A stretch of DNA of 64,000 nucleotides from an uncultured Aquimarina sp. (GTDB lineage Bacteria; Bacteroidota; Bacteroidia; Flavobacteriales; Flavobacteriaceae): contig CANMTP010000007.1 of NCBI GenBank assembly GCA_947500845.1, forward strand, positions 62,001-126,000, written 5' to 3'. Position 1 is the stretch's first letter. Each line of letters begins with the position of its first letter. The notes beneath the pieces are model-generated. The model had not been told where the DNA came from and searched no databases. It saw only the letters and a list, made by a program, of their open reading frames with translations. A program made the translations under genes and the position numbers. Below are positions 25,463 to 35,559 of the stretch, piece by piece.

Positions 25463-25551
25463 CCCTATTATAAAATTCCAATAAACAAATCCAAAAATCC
25501 AACCCGTTGGAATTTGGCACTGGAATTTGAGATTTTTAAATTTCGAAAGTT

Positions 25552-26901
25552 ATGTTTAAAAAAATTCTAATTGCAAATAGAGGTGAGATTGCCATGCGTG
25601 TAATCAGAACCTGCAAAGAAATGGGTATCAAGACTGTCGCAGTATATTCTACTGTCGATGCCGAAAGCCTTCATGTTCGTTTTGCTGATGAGGCCGTTTG
25701 TATTGGTCCTGCACCAAGTAGTGAATCCTACTTGAAAATGGCAAATATAATTGCTGCAGCAGAGATTACCAATGCAGACGCTATACACCCTGGATATGGT
25801 TTCTTATCAGAAAATGCTAAATTTTCCAAAATCTGTGAAGAGCATAAGATCAAATTTATCGGTGCCAGTGCCGAGATGATCGAGAAAATGGGAGATAAAG
25901 CCACAGCAAAGGCTACTATGAAAGCTGCAGGAGTACCTACTATTCCTGGAAGTGAAGGGATTCTGGATTCTTATGAAGAAACAGAAAAACTTGCAGATGA
26001 TATGGGATATCCTGTAATGCTTAAAGCAACAGCTGGAGGTGGCGGAAAAGGTATGCGTGCTGTGTGGAAAAAAGAGAATCTTAGAAAGGCCTGGGATAGT
26101 GCCAGACAAGAAGCGGCCGCTGCATTTGGTAATGACGGTATGTACATGGAAAAACTCATCGAAGAGCCTCGTCATATCGAAATTCAAGTGGTTGGTGACA
26201 GTAACGGAAGAGCATGCCACTTATCAGAAAGAGATTGTTCTGTACAAAGAAGACATCAAAAACTCACCGAAGAAACTCCCTCACCATTCATGACCGACGA
26301 ATTGCGTGAAAAAATGGGAGAAGCTGCGGTTAAGGCTGCAGAATATATTAAATACGAAGGTGCCGGTACCGTAGAGTTTTTGGTAGACAAACATCGTAAC
26401 TTCTACTTTATGGAAATGAATACACGTATTCAGGTAGAGCACCCTATCACAGAACAGGTAGTAGACTATGATTTGATCAGAGAACAAATATTAGTGGCTG
26501 CAGGAGTACCAATCTCAGGAAAGAATTATTTCCCGCAATTACACTCTATAGAATGTAGGATCAATGCAGAAGATCCATATAAAGATTTTAGACCTTCACC
26601 AGGTAAAATTACCAATTTGCACATTCCTGGGGGGCATGGAGTACGTGTAGATACCCACGTATATAGTGGATATATCATTCCGCCAAACTACGATTCTATG
26701 ATTGCGAAGTTGATCACTACAGCACAAACACGTGAAGAAGCTATCAACAAAATGAAAAGAGCACTAGATGAATTTGTAGTCGAAGGAATCAAAACTACGG
26801 TTCCATTCCATAGACAATTAATGGATCATCCGGATTACGTCTCTGGAAACTATACTACCAAGTTTATGGAAGATTTTGAAATGGAAGAACCCGAAGATTA
26901 A
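25552..26901 (+). CDS. accC: Acetyl-CoA carboxylase, biotin carboxylase subunit
   Basis: The 449-residue ATP-grasp enzyme carboxylates biotin on AccB. It starts [20 protein letters not shown], has [10 protein letters not shown], the glycine loop [29 protein letters not shown] with catalytic Glu and Arg, and RINAEDP. It is the last gene before a strong terminator. Confidence 0.97.
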   Translation: MFKKILIANRGEIAMRVIRTCKEMGIKTVAVYSTVDAESLHVRFADEAVCIGPAPSSESYLKMANIIAAAEITNADAIHPGYGFLSENAKFSKICEEHKIKFIGASAEMIEKMGDKATAKATMKAAGVPTIPGSEGILDSYEETEKLADDMGYPVMLKATAGGGGKGMRAVWKKENLRKAWDSARQEAAAAFGNDGMYMEKLIEEPRHIEIQVVGDSNGRACHLSERDCSVQRRHQKLTEETPSPFMTDELREKMGEAAVKAAEYIKYEGAGTVEFLVDKHRNFYFMEMNTRIQVEHPITEQVVDYDLIREQILVAAGVPISGKNYFPQLHSIECRINAEDPYKDFRPSPGKITNLHIPGGHGVRVDTHVYSGYIIPPNYDSMIAKLITTAQTREEAINKMKRALDEFVVEGIKTTVPFHRQLMDHPDYVSGNYTTKFMEDFEMEEPED

Positions 26902-26909
26902 ATAAAATT

Positions 26910-26934
26910 AAGCCTCAATAATGAGGCTTTTTTT
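26910..26934 (+). terminator. Terminator after accC
   Basis: AAGCCTCA and TGAGGCTT pair perfectly around ATAA and are followed by a T run. Confidence 0.9.
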
Positions 26935-26972
26935 ATGAAATCATTCTATCTTCGTTTTAGTAGTATACGCAA

Positions 26973-28085
26973 ATGAATTTAAGTTATTGGGAATACAAAA
27001 ACTGGTTATCTAATATTGATTTTACTATTATTGGTAGCGGAATCGTAGGACTTTCTTGCGCACTTCGGTTACGCACTAAATTTCCTGGAGCTAAAATACT
27101 GATTCTTGAACGCGGAATACTACCTAATGGTGCGAGTACAAAAAATGCTGGATTTGCGTGCTTTGGGAGCTTATCTGAAATTATCGATGACCTGCAATCG
27201 CATACCGAAGAAGAGGTTTTACAACTCATTAAGAAAAGATATGATGGGCTTCAATTATTGCGACAAAATTTAGGGGATAAAGCCATTGACTATAAACAAT
27301 ACAATGGATATGAAATTTTTACCAAGAATGATGAGTCATTATTCTCGACATGCCTTTCGCAAAAAGATAAAATCAACTTACTGTTAAAATCCATTTTTGG
27401 TAGTTCCGTATTTACTACGCAGGATAACATTTTCAATTTCAAAAATATTCAGTCTCAATATATTGTAAACCAATTCGAAGGTCAGATTGATACTGGTAAA
27501 ATGATGGATGCATTATTGAAGAAAGTACAATCTGCCAATATCAATATTTTAAATAACTGTAAGGTTACAGGACTTAATGATCTTAACACTTCTGTAGAAA
27601 TAAAAACCGAACATTTTACGTTTTCTACTAATAAAGTATTAATAGCGACGAATGGTTTTGCGTCTCAATTAGGAATTAAGCAAGTAAAACCAGCTCGTGC
27701 ACAAGTATTGATCACCAAACCTGTTGATAGTTTGGCTATCAAAGGAACCTTTCATCTGGATAAAGGATATTATTATTTTAGAAACATAGATGATAGAATT
27801 CTTTTTGGAGGAGGTCGAAACCTGGATTTTAAAACTGAAGAAACCACCAAATTAGGTCAAACCCAATTAGTACAACAAAAACTCGAACAGATGCTAAGCG
27901 AAATCATTTTACCAGATATCGATTTCGAAATTGAACATCGCTGGAGCGGAATTATGGGCGTAGGCAATCAGAAAAAGTCGATGATCGAACAACGCTCAAA
28001 CAATGTGTTTTGCGGTGTGCGCCTTGGCGGAATGGGAGTTGCCATAGGAAGCATTGTTGGCACAGAATTGGCAGATCTTTTATAG
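26973..28085 (+). CDS. FAD-dependent oxidoreductase, DAO family
   Basis: The 370-residue protein has a Rossmann FAD motif FTIIGSGIVGLSCALRL near residue 17 and the second nucleotide segment ILERG. GASTKNAGFACFGS is the region that holds the flavin pyrophosphate in glycine oxidase-like enzymes. The C-terminal GGGRNLD and GVRLGGMGVAIGS complete the FAD site. The family oxidises amino acids or related amines, and the substrate is unknown. The next gene starts about 150 bases downstream. Confidence 0.85.
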   Translation: MNLSYWEYKNWLSNIDFTIIGSGIVGLSCALRLRTKFPGAKILILERGILPNGASTKNAGFACFGSLSEIIDDLQSHTEEEVLQLIKKRYDGLQLLRQNLGDKAIDYKQYNGYEIFTKNDESLFSTCLSQKDKINLLLKSIFGSSVFTTQDNIFNFKNIQSQYIVNQFEGQIDTGKMMDALLKKVQSANINILNNCKVTGLNDLNTSVEIKTEHFTFSTNKVLIATNGFASQLGIKQVKPARAQVLITKPVDSLAIKGTFHLDKGYYYFRNIDDRILFGGGRNLDFKTEETTKLGQTQLVQQKLEQMLSEIILPDIDFEIEHRWSGIMGVGNQKKSMIEQRSNNVFCGVRLGGMGVAIGSIVGTELADLL

Positions 28086-28240
28086 ATCTTAATCTATATG
28101 AAGGTCTAAAATAAGCCATAACAATTAAGTTGATACCAGCCGAAATCGAAGATTCACGAACTCCAAAAAAAATAGCTGATCGTGAGTAATTGATTATAGG
28201 CGATTCCATCTTACCATCAAAAAACAATGAAAATAAACAG

Positions 28241-28942
28241 ATGAAAAGGATTCTTCGTTTCTTATTAAAAAGCTTTATTGCTTTTATGTTACTTAGCCCA
28301 CTCTGGGTATTAAGTTACAAATGGATAGATGTTCCTGCTACACCACTAATGGGAATTCGTAAATTACAATCAAACCCAAAACATACAATACAACATAAAT
28401 GGATTCCTTTGTCTAAGATATCCATGAATCTACAATTAGCCGTCATCTGTAGCGAAGATCAACGTTTTACAGAGCATCAAGGATTTGATAAAGAAGCAAT
28501 TGAAAAGGCAATAGAAGAACACAGGGCTGGAAAACGTTTGCGAGGAGCCAGCACCATCACTCAACAAACAGCAAAAAATGTATTTTTATGGCCTCAGCGC
28601 AGTTGGGTGCGTAAAGGATTTGAAACCTATTTTACGTTCTTAATCGAAAAATTATGGAGTAAAGAACGGATCCTCGAAATCTATCTTAACAGCATCGAAA
28701 TGGGTAATGGAATTTACGGTGCAGAGGCTGCAGCAAAGTTTTGGTACAACAAAACTGCCTCAGATCTAACTACTGAAGAAGCTGCGGCAATAGCCGCTAT
28801 CTTACCCAATCCAAGAAAATATTTAGCCAATCCGGCATCAGAGTATACCCAAAAAAGAAAAGAATGGATCTTTATCCAAATGCGTAATTATGGTACTTTA
28901 GTATTTGACGAAGAACAAAAAAATGAATATCCAGGATATTAA
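28241..28942 (+). CDS. mtgA: Monofunctional biosynthetic peptidoglycan transglycosylase
   Basis: A GT51 enzyme polymerising lipid II. I start at MKRILRFLLKSFIAFMLLSP (28241) because this begins the membrane anchor; the open frame extends to 28190 without a better start. The product is 233 residues. Motifs: SEDQRFTEHQGFD with the catalytic Glu, RLRGASTITQQTAKNVFLWP, WSKERILEIYLNSIEMGNGIYGAEAAA with the second Glu. No transpeptidase domain is present. Its end overlaps the next gene by 20 bases. Confidence 0.93.
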   Translation: MKRILRFLLKSFIAFMLLSPLWVLSYKWIDVPATPLMGIRKLQSNPKHTIQHKWIPLSKISMNLQLAVICSEDQRFTEHQGFDKEAIEKAIEEHRAGKRLRGASTITQQTAKNVFLWPQRSWVRKGFETYFTFLIEKLWSKERILEIYLNSIEMGNGIYGAEAAAKFWYNKTASDLTTEEAAAIAAILPNPRKYLANPASEYTQKRKEWIFIQMRNYGTLVFDEEQKNEYPGY

Positions 28943-29381
28943 ACAAAAACTGTTAGACAAATGTAAGCAGTATACAGATCAACGCTTACAGCGTATTCAG
29001 GCTATCATCACAGATATACAAGAATCTTTAATTTCAGAAACCAAAAGTACTGCCGGGGATAAGCATGAAACCGGACGCGCTATGTTACAGTTAGAACGTG
29101 AAAAAACCGGAGCACAACTCGCCGAAGTCCAAAAATTGCAGGAAGTTTTGCACAAAATCAATGTTTCACTTTTATCAGATCGTGTTCATTTGGGCAGTTT
29201 GGTAGAAACTTCAAATGGCTACTATTTTATAAGTATTTCAGTGGGCAAAATAACCATAGATAATCAATCATATTTTGCCATTGCAGTTAACTCTCCCTTA
29301 GGAAGATTACTACTAGGTAAAACGGTAGGGGATCATTTTAATTTTAATGGAGAAAAGTTTACTATAATTAAAACGTTTTAG
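28923..29381 (+). CDS. GreA/GreB C-terminal-like domain protein
   Basis: I start at MNIQDIKQKLLDKCKQY (28923). The 152-residue protein has an N-terminal helical hairpin and a C-terminal beta domain that resembles the FKBP-like C-domain of Gre factors (LGSLVETSNGYYFISISVG, SPLGRLLLGKTVGDHFNFNG). The acidic tip that defines true GreA is missing, so transcript cleavage is not expected. Bacteroidota homologues are often mislabelled 3-oxoacyl-ACP synthase. It is coupled to mtgA by overlap. Confidence 0.7.
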   Translation: MNIQDIKQKLLDKCKQYTDQRLQRIQAIITDIQESLISETKSTAGDKHETGRAMLQLEREKTGAQLAEVQKLQEVLHKINVSLLSDRVHLGSLVETSNGYYFISISVGKITIDNQSYFAIAVNSPLGRLLLGKTVGDHFNFNGEKFTIIKTF

Positions 29382-29488
29382 CTTTCCATAATTTTTTAAA
29401 TAATCATTCTAGTAGTAAAATTTTCAAACTCTATATCATAAAAAAAATGATTTTAAGTAAATTGCCGTATCATAAATCATTTTTAACA

Positions 29489-30421
29489 ATGCGGAATTTT
29501 CTTATGCTAGCCCTGGTGGGACTACTTCTCTTTTCATGCAAACCTTATCAAAATACCAAAATTCGGAAAAATCAAATTACCTATGAAGATTTCAGGACCA
29601 ATCAGAGATTATATCCTACAGATGACGGATTAATTAAATATATAGATAAAGGAGAAGGTCCCGTAATTGTACTTTTACATGGGGTACCAACTTCGGGTTG
29701 GTTGTATCGCAAAATGATCGATCCTTTGGCCGCTAATGGCTATCGTGTAATCGTGCCCGATATGTTAGGCTATGGATCCAGTGATTCTCCCGGAGGTTTT
29801 GAGATCTATAATGCCAAAAATCATGCAAAACGTCTCTTAGAACTTATGCAATCATTAGGTATCGAAACCTGGTCACAAGCTATGCACGATGCCGGTGGTT
29901 TATGGACCTGGGAGCTCATGAGACAGGCGCCCAACAAAATTGAAAAACTAATTGTTTTCAATACGATTATTTATGAAGAAGGGTTTTATCCACCAGTAAG
30001 AATGAAACCTGGAGGAATGGCAAAAACAGCCATGTGGGCTTATAGAAATGGATTGACAACAAACACATTACTGAAAAATTTGTTTGAACAAGGTCTAAAA
30101 GAGAACACCCTAAATACATTGGATGTAGAAGGGTATAAAACACCCTTATTAGAAGGCAAAACACAGGCGATGTATTACTTCTTTAGCCAAACATGTAATG
30201 AATTGCCAGATTATTCTGATGTTTTTGAGAATATAACTATTCCTGTTTCAATACTGTGGGGAATACATGATACTATGTTGCAATGGCCCCCACAAGAAAC
30301 CAGGGCCACTGATGCTCTAAATGTAAAATCGGAAGATATTCATTTTTTAGATGAAAAACATTTCATTCAGGAAACAAAAGCTGAAGAATTAGTATATAAG
30401 ATGATTGATTTTCTTAATTAA
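29489..30421 (+). CDS. Alpha/beta hydrolase lipoprotein, haloalkane dehalogenase-like
   Basis: From MRNFLMLALVGLLLFSCKPY (29489) the protein has a lipobox with Cys17; the frame is open from 29447. The fold is alpha/beta hydrolase. LLHGVPTSGWLYR is the oxyanion-hole loop. AMHDAGGLW has Asp, not Ser, as nucleophile as in haloalkane dehalogenases and epoxide hydrolases. GIHDTMLQW holds the acid and DEKHFIQE the His. Substrate unknown, location probably periplasmic. Its last 8 bases overlap the convergent gene at 30414. Confidence 0.85.
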   Translation: MRNFLMLALVGLLLFSCKPYQNTKIRKNQITYEDFRTNQRLYPTDDGLIKYIDKGEGPVIVLLHGVPTSGWLYRKMIDPLAANGYRVIVPDMLGYGSSDSPGGFEIYNAKNHAKRLLELMQSLGIETWSQAMHDAGGLWTWELMRQAPNKIEKLIVFNTIIYEEGFYPPVRMKPGGMAKTAMWAYRNGLTTNTLLKNLFEQGLKENTLNTLDVEGYKTPLLEGKTQAMYYFFSQTCNELPDYSDVFENITIPVSILWGIHDTMLQWPPQETRATDALNVKSEDIHFLDEKHFIQETKAEELVYKMIDFLN

Positions 30422-30770
30422 GGCTCACACTTTTAACCCAATTTTTTAATTCAACTCTGAAAATAGTACCGTTAATTAATTCGTGAATTTGATCTAGCTC
30501 CTCTTTATTTACAGCAAGATCGATTTTCTCTGAAGGGGTACGCAATAGTAATGACCTGCAGTTTTGAGGATCCAGACATTCTTCGCAACATTGTGTTTGT
30601 TTCGTTGTGCAACAGGAGGATGCAAAATCTTTTAATTCGTTTAAAGTAAGTAGAAAACCAATATCTCTAAATACCAATTGAACTCTGGGTATCGTTAAAT
30701 GTGTTTCTTTCTTCCAAAAAAATGAAATACCCACCTGGTTACTGTAAATTTTATCTATAGGGTTCATCAT
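30414..30770 (-). CDS. Hypothetical Cys-rich 118-residue protein
   Basis: No family recognised with certainty. The centre carries SSCCTTKQTQCCEECLDPQNC, seven Cys within about 20 residues, suggesting metal binding or disulphides. The N-terminal half (VGISFFWKKETHLTIPRVQL) is beta-rich. It converges on the hydrolase gene with an 8-base overlap. Confidence 0.6.
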   Translation of the reverse strand: MMNPIDKIYSNQVGISFFWKKETHLTIPRVQLVFRDIGFLLTLNELKDFASSCCTTKQTQCCEECLDPQNCRSLLLRTPSEKIDLAVNKEELDQIHELINGTIFRVELKNWVKSVSLN

Positions 30771-30894
30771 GAATCAATATTTGATTCAAAAATACTAATT
30801 ATTTATAATCAATCTAAATAAAAATAAGTTAATTTATCTTTTGGTTTGGCTTGTGGCAAGCAAAGTCAAGGCGCTCAAAATAACAAAGCATCAG

Positions 30895-32580
30895 TTAATT
30901 GATGTCCTTCAATTTCAATTGTAGAGAAACTGTTCCATTCCATTCATTCTCATCGATGGTGTACGCGGCCTTAAATGTTTGCTTTTCACAAATCAAATCA
31001 CGTTTAACCCCCAGATTAAAACCAATAGCACCAATTGCAACGTCGTTTTTCTGTACTTTACATTTTAGATGTTTTTCATCTGCTCCTACGCATTTACTGT
31101 GCCCTGTATCTTTAAGATCTTCAGTCATAAAAACCGGGGTCATATTCCCGGGTCCATAGGGGGCAAACTGTTTTAAAATACGATAAAATCGCGGTGTTAT
31201 CTGATCCAATTCTATGGTTGTATCGATAGAAATTTCTGGAACAAGTAGGGTTTTATCAATGGTTGAAGAAACGACTTCTTCAAATTTTTGCTTAAAAGAT
31301 TCGAACTCTTCTTCAAATAATGTTAACCCTGCAGCATATTTATGTCCTCCAAACTGTTCGATATGATCAGAACAAGCATCCAGAGCATTATATACATCAA
31401 AACCCTTAACCGATCGGGCAGAAGCAGCTAACTTCTCCCCGCTTTTGGTAAAAACCAGTGTAGGACGATAATAAGTTTCTGTAAGTCTGGAAGCTACAAT
31501 ACCAATAACTCCCTTATGCCAGTTTTCTTCGTATACAACGGTTGTAAATCGATCTTCTTCTTTGTTATGAAGTATTTGCGTGAGCGCTTGATCAGTAATG
31601 CTTTTATCGGCATCTTTTCGATCATTATTGTACATTTCTATTTCTGAAGCATATTGCATTGCCGTTTCAGGATTCTCTTCAGTAAGTAGTGTAACGGCAT
31701 GTAAGCCATGCTTCATTCTTCCGGCTGCATTAATTCTGGGAGCGATAATAAACACCACATCGGTTATAGTTAATATTTCTTTCTTTACTTGCAATAACAT
31801 GGCTTTAAAACCAGTCCTTGGGTTTTCATTGATCACCAATAAACCATAATATGCCAAAACTCGATTTTCTCCGGTAATGGGTACTATATCAGCACCAATT
31901 GCAGTGGCCACCAGATCCAAATAAAGCATCAAATCATCTATAGATTGACCTTTTTTTGATGCTAAAGCCTGAACCAATTTAAATCCCACACCACACCCAC
32001 ATAGCTCTTTGTAAGGATACTTGCAATCGTTACGCTTAGGATCTAAAACTGCTACCGCATCTGGAATTTCATCTCCGGGACGATGGTGATCACAAATGAT
32101 AAAATCAATACCTTTTGATTTGGCATAAGCAATTTTTTCTAGCGCTTTAATACCACAATCCAAAGCAATTATCAAAGAGATATCGTTATCATGAGCATAA
32201 TCGATTCCTTTATAGGATACTCCATATCCTTCATCATATCGATCCGGAATGTAGGTGGCTACCTGAGAGGACATTGTTTTAAGATAAGACGACATGAGCG
32301 CAACCGAAGTAGTCCCGTCTACATCATAATCACCATACACCATAATATTTTCATGATTGGTGATGGCATTCTCAATCCTTAGGACCGCCTTATCCATATC
32401 TTTCATCAAAAAAGGGTCGTGCAAATCTTCCAATGAAGGTCTAAAGAATTTTTTGGCTTGTTCATAAGTTTCTATTCCCCTTTGTACCAAAAGCGATGCG
32501 ATGATAGTATCAACATTCAAGGTCTTGGCCAAACTATCTACGGTTGCTGCATCAGGTTTAGGTTTTAGTGTCCATCTCAT
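30895..32580 (-). CDS. recJ: Single-stranded-DNA-specific exonuclease RecJ
   Basis: RecJ degrades single strands 5' to 3' in recombination and mismatch repair. I start at MRWTLKPKPDAATVDSLAKT (32580), the usual N-terminus, rather than at 32613. The 561-residue product has DHH motifs MVYGDYDVDGTTS, IIALDCGIKALE, ICDHHRPGD, and GCGVGFKL, then DHHA1 with IAPRINAAGRMKHG and GGHKYAAGLTL. All metal ligands are seen. Confidence 0.95.
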   Translation of the reverse strand: MRWTLKPKPDAATVDSLAKTLNVDTIIASLLVQRGIETYEQAKKFFRPSLEDLHDPFLMKDMDKAVLRIENAITNHENIMVYGDYDVDGTTSVALMSSYLKTMSSQVATYIPDRYDEGYGVSYKGIDYAHDNDISLIIALDCGIKALEKIAYAKSKGIDFIICDHHRPGDEIPDAVAVLDPKRNDCKYPYKELCGCGVGFKLVQALASKKGQSIDDLMLYLDLVATAIGADIVPITGENRVLAYYGLLVINENPRTGFKAMLLQVKKEILTITDVVFIIAPRINAAGRMKHGLHAVTLLTEENPETAMQYASEIEMYNNDRKDADKSITDQALTQILHNKEEDRFTTVVYEENWHKGVIGIVASRLTETYYRPTLVFTKSGEKLAASARSVKGFDVYNALDACSDHIEQFGGHKYAAGLTLFEEEFESFKQKFEEVVSSTIDKTLLVPEISIDTTIELDQITPRFYRILKQFAPYGPGNMTPVFMTEDLKDTGHSKCVGADEKHLKCKVQKNDVAIGAIGFNLGVKRDLICEKQTFKAAYTIDENEWNGTVSLQLKLKDIN

Positions 32581-32628
32581 TCGTTTGGTATATTCAAATT
32601 TTAAAAAATCCAAAGTACAAAAAACATC

Positions 32629-32658
32629 TTGACCACTCTCGTTTTGACATTAGTTTTG
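32629..32658 (+). promoter_or_regulatory. Promoter of the AhpD-like gene
   Basis: TTG (32629-32631) and TAGTTTTG (32651-32658) with a 19-base spacer. It lies between the divergent recJ and AhpD-like genes. Confidence 0.45.
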
Positions 32659-32707
32659 TATTTTGCTTTGCCAAGAAAATTATCTTAACTCAAAAACACA
32701 TATACAC

Positions 32708-33298
32708 ATGCCTTTAGTAACACCTCTTTCTGCCGATCATGATCTGGAAACCAAAGAATTGGCAGAATTTTTTAATGAAACCTTAGGTTTTTGTCCTAAT
32801 TCGGTACTCACTATGCAAAGAAGACCTGCTATTTCTAAGGCATTTATCAACCTAAACAAAGCTGTTATGGCAAACGAAGGCCGTGTTACCTCAGCATTGA
32901 AGCGTATGATTGCCTGGGTAAGCAGTAATGCTACCGGGTGTAGATATTGCCAGGCACATGCTATTCGAGCTGCAGAGCGATACGGTGCAGAGCAAGAGCA
33001 ATTAGATAATATTTGGGAATATAAAACGCATCCCGCATTTAGCAATGCAGAGCGTGCTGCGCTCGATTTTTCTTTGGCCGCCTCTATGGTTCCGAATGTG
33101 GTAGATAACAAAATTAAAGAGGAATTGTATACATATTGGAACGAAGGTGAGATTGTAGAAATGTTAGGAGTTATTTCCTTATTTGGATATCTTAATCGAT
33201 GGAATGATTCTATGGGAACAACCGTTGAGGAAGGTGCTATCGAATCTGGTGAAAAATATCTTGGGAAACATGGTTGGGAAAAAGGGAAACATACGTAA
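32708..33298 (+). CDS. Carboxymuconolactone decarboxylase (AhpD-like) family protein
   Basis: I start at MPLVTPLSADHDLETKELAE (32708). The 196-residue helical protein holds the family active site CRYCQAHAIRAAERYGA with CxxC and a His three residues on. The C-terminal WNDSMGTTVEE is typical of the peroxidase-related subgroup. These proteins act as alkylhydroperoxidases or thiol-disulphide enzymes. Confidence 0.9.
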   Translation: MPLVTPLSADHDLETKELAEFFNETLGFCPNSVLTMQRRPAISKAFINLNKAVMANEGRVTSALKRMIAWVSSNATGCRYCQAHAIRAAERYGAEQEQLDNIWEYKTHPAFSNAERAALDFSLAASMVPNVVDNKIKEELYTYWNEGEIVEMLGVISLFGYLNRWNDSMGTTVEEGAIESGEKYLGKHGWEKGKHT

Positions 33299-33342
33299 AA
33301 TTAATCTTTAAAATAAATTCAAAACTGAAATGAAGGGTTAAT

Positions 33343-34200
33343 ATGTCAATTAAAAAAAGTAGTACGAAAAAACAGATCTCCTCTGATGGATTTAGATTTC
33401 GGGGGATGAAAACCACCAGACTTGAAAACTTAACAGATACAATCTTCGGTTTCTCAATTACGTTGTTGGTGATTTCTTCCGAAGTACCCAAATCCTATGT
33501 AGAATTACAGGCATCAATGTATAGTTTTGTAGGGTTTTTATTTTGTATACTACTTTTGCTAAGTATTTGGAATGCACACAGAAACTTTTTCAAATACTAT
33601 GGTTTGCAAGATAGTACGACGAAGGTTTTGAATTTCTTGTTTCTTTTCGTTTTGTTGTTTTACATATATCCGCTCAAGTATCTCTTTTCTTATCTAGGCA
33701 CTGCTATATATGCTTCTATAAAAACTTCTTTAGGCGACAGTTCCCAGGGTCTTCAATTGGCGATTAAAAAGCTTTCGCAATCCAATCTCAGTACAGATCA
33801 ATGGTCTGATATTATGATACGGTTTGGTCTTGGTTTATTTTTGATTTATCTAATTTTCATGTTACTTCATGTAAATGCATTCAAGAAGAGAAAAGAATTA
33901 AAAATGAATAAAAAGGAGTGCTATCTAACCAAAACTTACATTCAACTTTATGGAATTTTATTAGCAATCATTAGCTTATCTATTAGTATAGTACTAATTT
34001 TTGGTGGCAAACATTCTGATACTGCCGGTTTCGTTTATTTGTTAATACCCTTTGTCTTACCTTTTCACCGCAGGTTTCGAGAAAAACGTTACAGAAAAAT
34101 TAAAAACAGAAAAAAAATGATCATCGAAAACTCCTTCCCTTCTCATCTTGATCAAGATGAAACTAATGCTACAGAGAATGGAGATAATACTACCCCGTGA
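33343..34200 (+). CDS. TMEM175-like (DUF1211) membrane protein
   Basis: The 285-residue protein carries TRLENLTDTIFGFSITLLVI in its first helix, a variant of the RxxxFxD..F....TLL signature of TMEM175 potassium channels. Hydrophobic helices follow near residues 55-75, 85-110, 160-180, 200-225 and 230-248, then a basic tail. The usual Phe-Ser-Asp is Leu-Thr-Asp here, so channel function is inference. Confidence 0.7.
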   Translation: MSIKKSSTKKQISSDGFRFRGMKTTRLENLTDTIFGFSITLLVISSEVPKSYVELQASMYSFVGFLFCILLLLSIWNAHRNFFKYYGLQDSTTKVLNFLFLFVLLFYIYPLKYLFSYLGTAIYASIKTSLGDSSQGLQLAIKKLSQSNLSTDQWSDIMIRFGLGLFLIYLIFMLLHVNAFKKRKELKMNKKECYLTKTYIQLYGILLAIISLSISIVLIFGGKHSDTAGFVYLLIPFVLPFHRRFREKRYRKIKNRKKMIIENSFPSHLDQDETNATENGDNTTP

Positions 34201-34213
34201 GTTAACAATTTTT

Positions 34214-34912
34214 TTATTTCTTTAAATAATACCGATAACTTCTATATAATAAGAACATGCTAACCATAAGAATCAACAAAGCCCACATCCAATACTCACC
34301 AGGTAGATGCGCAGCGATCATTTGTGTGTCTGAGTATTGAACTCTACCATCTCGCTCAAATTGTTTGGTAAACAGATACGATGTTTGTAAATAGGTGCTT
34401 AATACACATTGAGTTCCTAGAAATAGTAGGGCAAAAACTTCCAATTTTCGAACTCTTAGAATAGCAATAAAAAATAAAATGGCCGCAAAGACACTTAGAA
34501 TAACCAAAGCTAATAATTCATAAATCCACAGACATAAGGATAGCACCATAATCACCAATAATAGCCAAAGTGCGATTTTAGAAGTAATTCGATTTCTCGC
34601 CGAAGCAATCAACACAGCCCCCGAGATTGCAGGGCCTAATAAACCGCCTGCAGAAGTGATTGCTCTTGCAATATTGTACTCTAGATAGCTAAAAGACACA
34701 TTAGAATAGGCAACTCCACCACCATTATCATAAATTTCCAAATAATAAAATTTTCCTCCCAAGAGTAACGCAGTAAGTCCATGTCCCATTTCATGAAACC
34801 AGGTTCCGAGGAGCAATAATGGATATTGTATTAAGGCAAAATAGGGTAATTGCCATACCAAAAAGACGAGCAAACTAATTCCTATAATTGCAAGAAGGGG
34901 GTTTTTTTTCAA
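34214..34912 (-). CDS. M50 family membrane metallopeptidase-like protein
   Basis: The 232-residue multi-helix protein has the zinc motif TWFHEMGHGLTALLLGG (HExxH) in its second helix and an AGGLLGP motif further on, where a zinc-ligand Asp region is usual. It resembles the M50B-like group without PDZ domain. Helices fill most of the sequence. It is convergent with the TMEM175-like gene. Confidence 0.75.
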   Translation of the reverse strand: MKKNPLLAIIGISLLVFLVWQLPYFALIQYPLLLLGTWFHEMGHGLTALLLGGKFYYLEIYDNGGGVAYSNVSFSYLEYNIARAITSAGGLLGPAISGAVLIASARNRITSKIALWLLLVIMVLSLCLWIYELLALVILSVFAAILFFIAILRVRKLEVFALLFLGTQCVLSTYLQTSYLFTKQFERDGRVQYSDTQMIAAHLPGEYWMWALLILMVSMFLLYRSYRYYLKK

Positions 34913-34986
34913 GTTTTTATATTTCTTATGGTTTCAATAACAAGATTACAACCGATTTATTATTAAAGTTCTGGGGAAATAATACC

Positions 34987-35559
34987 CTAAACCAAAACTT
35001 CTTTCACCTTTTGTTGAAGAATAGGCAATACCTCATGATCAAACCATAAATTTTTAGTTCGCCAAAAACGATTTCTTGGTGAAGGGTGTGGTAGCGGGAA
35101 AAACTTTGGTAAATACTCGTCATATGCTTTAACTGTTGTGGTTAAAGAGTTTTTAACCTGTTTTCCTAAGTAATATTTCTGAGCATACTGGCCAATAAGG
35201 ATAACCAATTCGAGTGCAAGCATATGATCAAATAATGGTTGATGCCATAGTGGCGCACATTCTGGTCTTGGTGGTAAATCACCACTTTTTCCCTTCCCGG
35301 GATAACAAAATCCTATGGGAACAATTGCAAAATTTTTAGGGTTATAAAAAATGTCATCCGAAACATCAAGCCATCTTTTTAACTCTCTACCGCCCGGATC
35401 GTCCCACGGGATTCCCGATAGATGAGCAATGCTACCAGGAGCCTGACTAACTAGTGCAATTTTGGTCTCAGGATGTGCACTTACAATCGGTTTTGGACCT
35501 AGAGGAAGATATTTTTCGCAATAATTACATGCTCTTATGTCAAGAAGTAAGTCTCTCAT
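34987..35559 (-). CDS. Uracil-DNA glycosylase family protein, copy 2
   Basis: 190 residues, closely similar to the upstream gene at 35556. It has RACNYCEKYLPLGPKP, SQAPG, GIPWDDPGGRELKRWLDV, VPIGFCYPGKGKSGDLPPRP and PLPHPSPRNRFW. The motif A, normally GQAPG, reads SQAPG, while HPSPRN (motif B) is kept. Start and stop overlap by four bases with copy 1. Tandem duplication with divergence in the active site suggests changed substrate use. Confidence 0.85.
   Translation of the reverse strand: MRDLLLDIRACNYCEKYLPLGPKPIVSAHPETKIALVSQAPGSIAHLSGIPWDDPGGRELKRWLDVSDDIFYNPKNFAIVPIGFCYPGKGKSGDLPPRPECAPLWHQPLFDHMLALELVILIGQYAQKYYLGKQVKNSLTTTVKAYDEYLPKFFPLPHPSPRNRFWRTKNLWFDHEVLPILQQKVKEVLV

Noticed and set aside
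28190..28240. N-terminal extension of the transglycosylase gene
   Set aside because: It begins at a TTG and adds a hydrophilic stretch before the membrane anchor; ATG 28241 fits the family.
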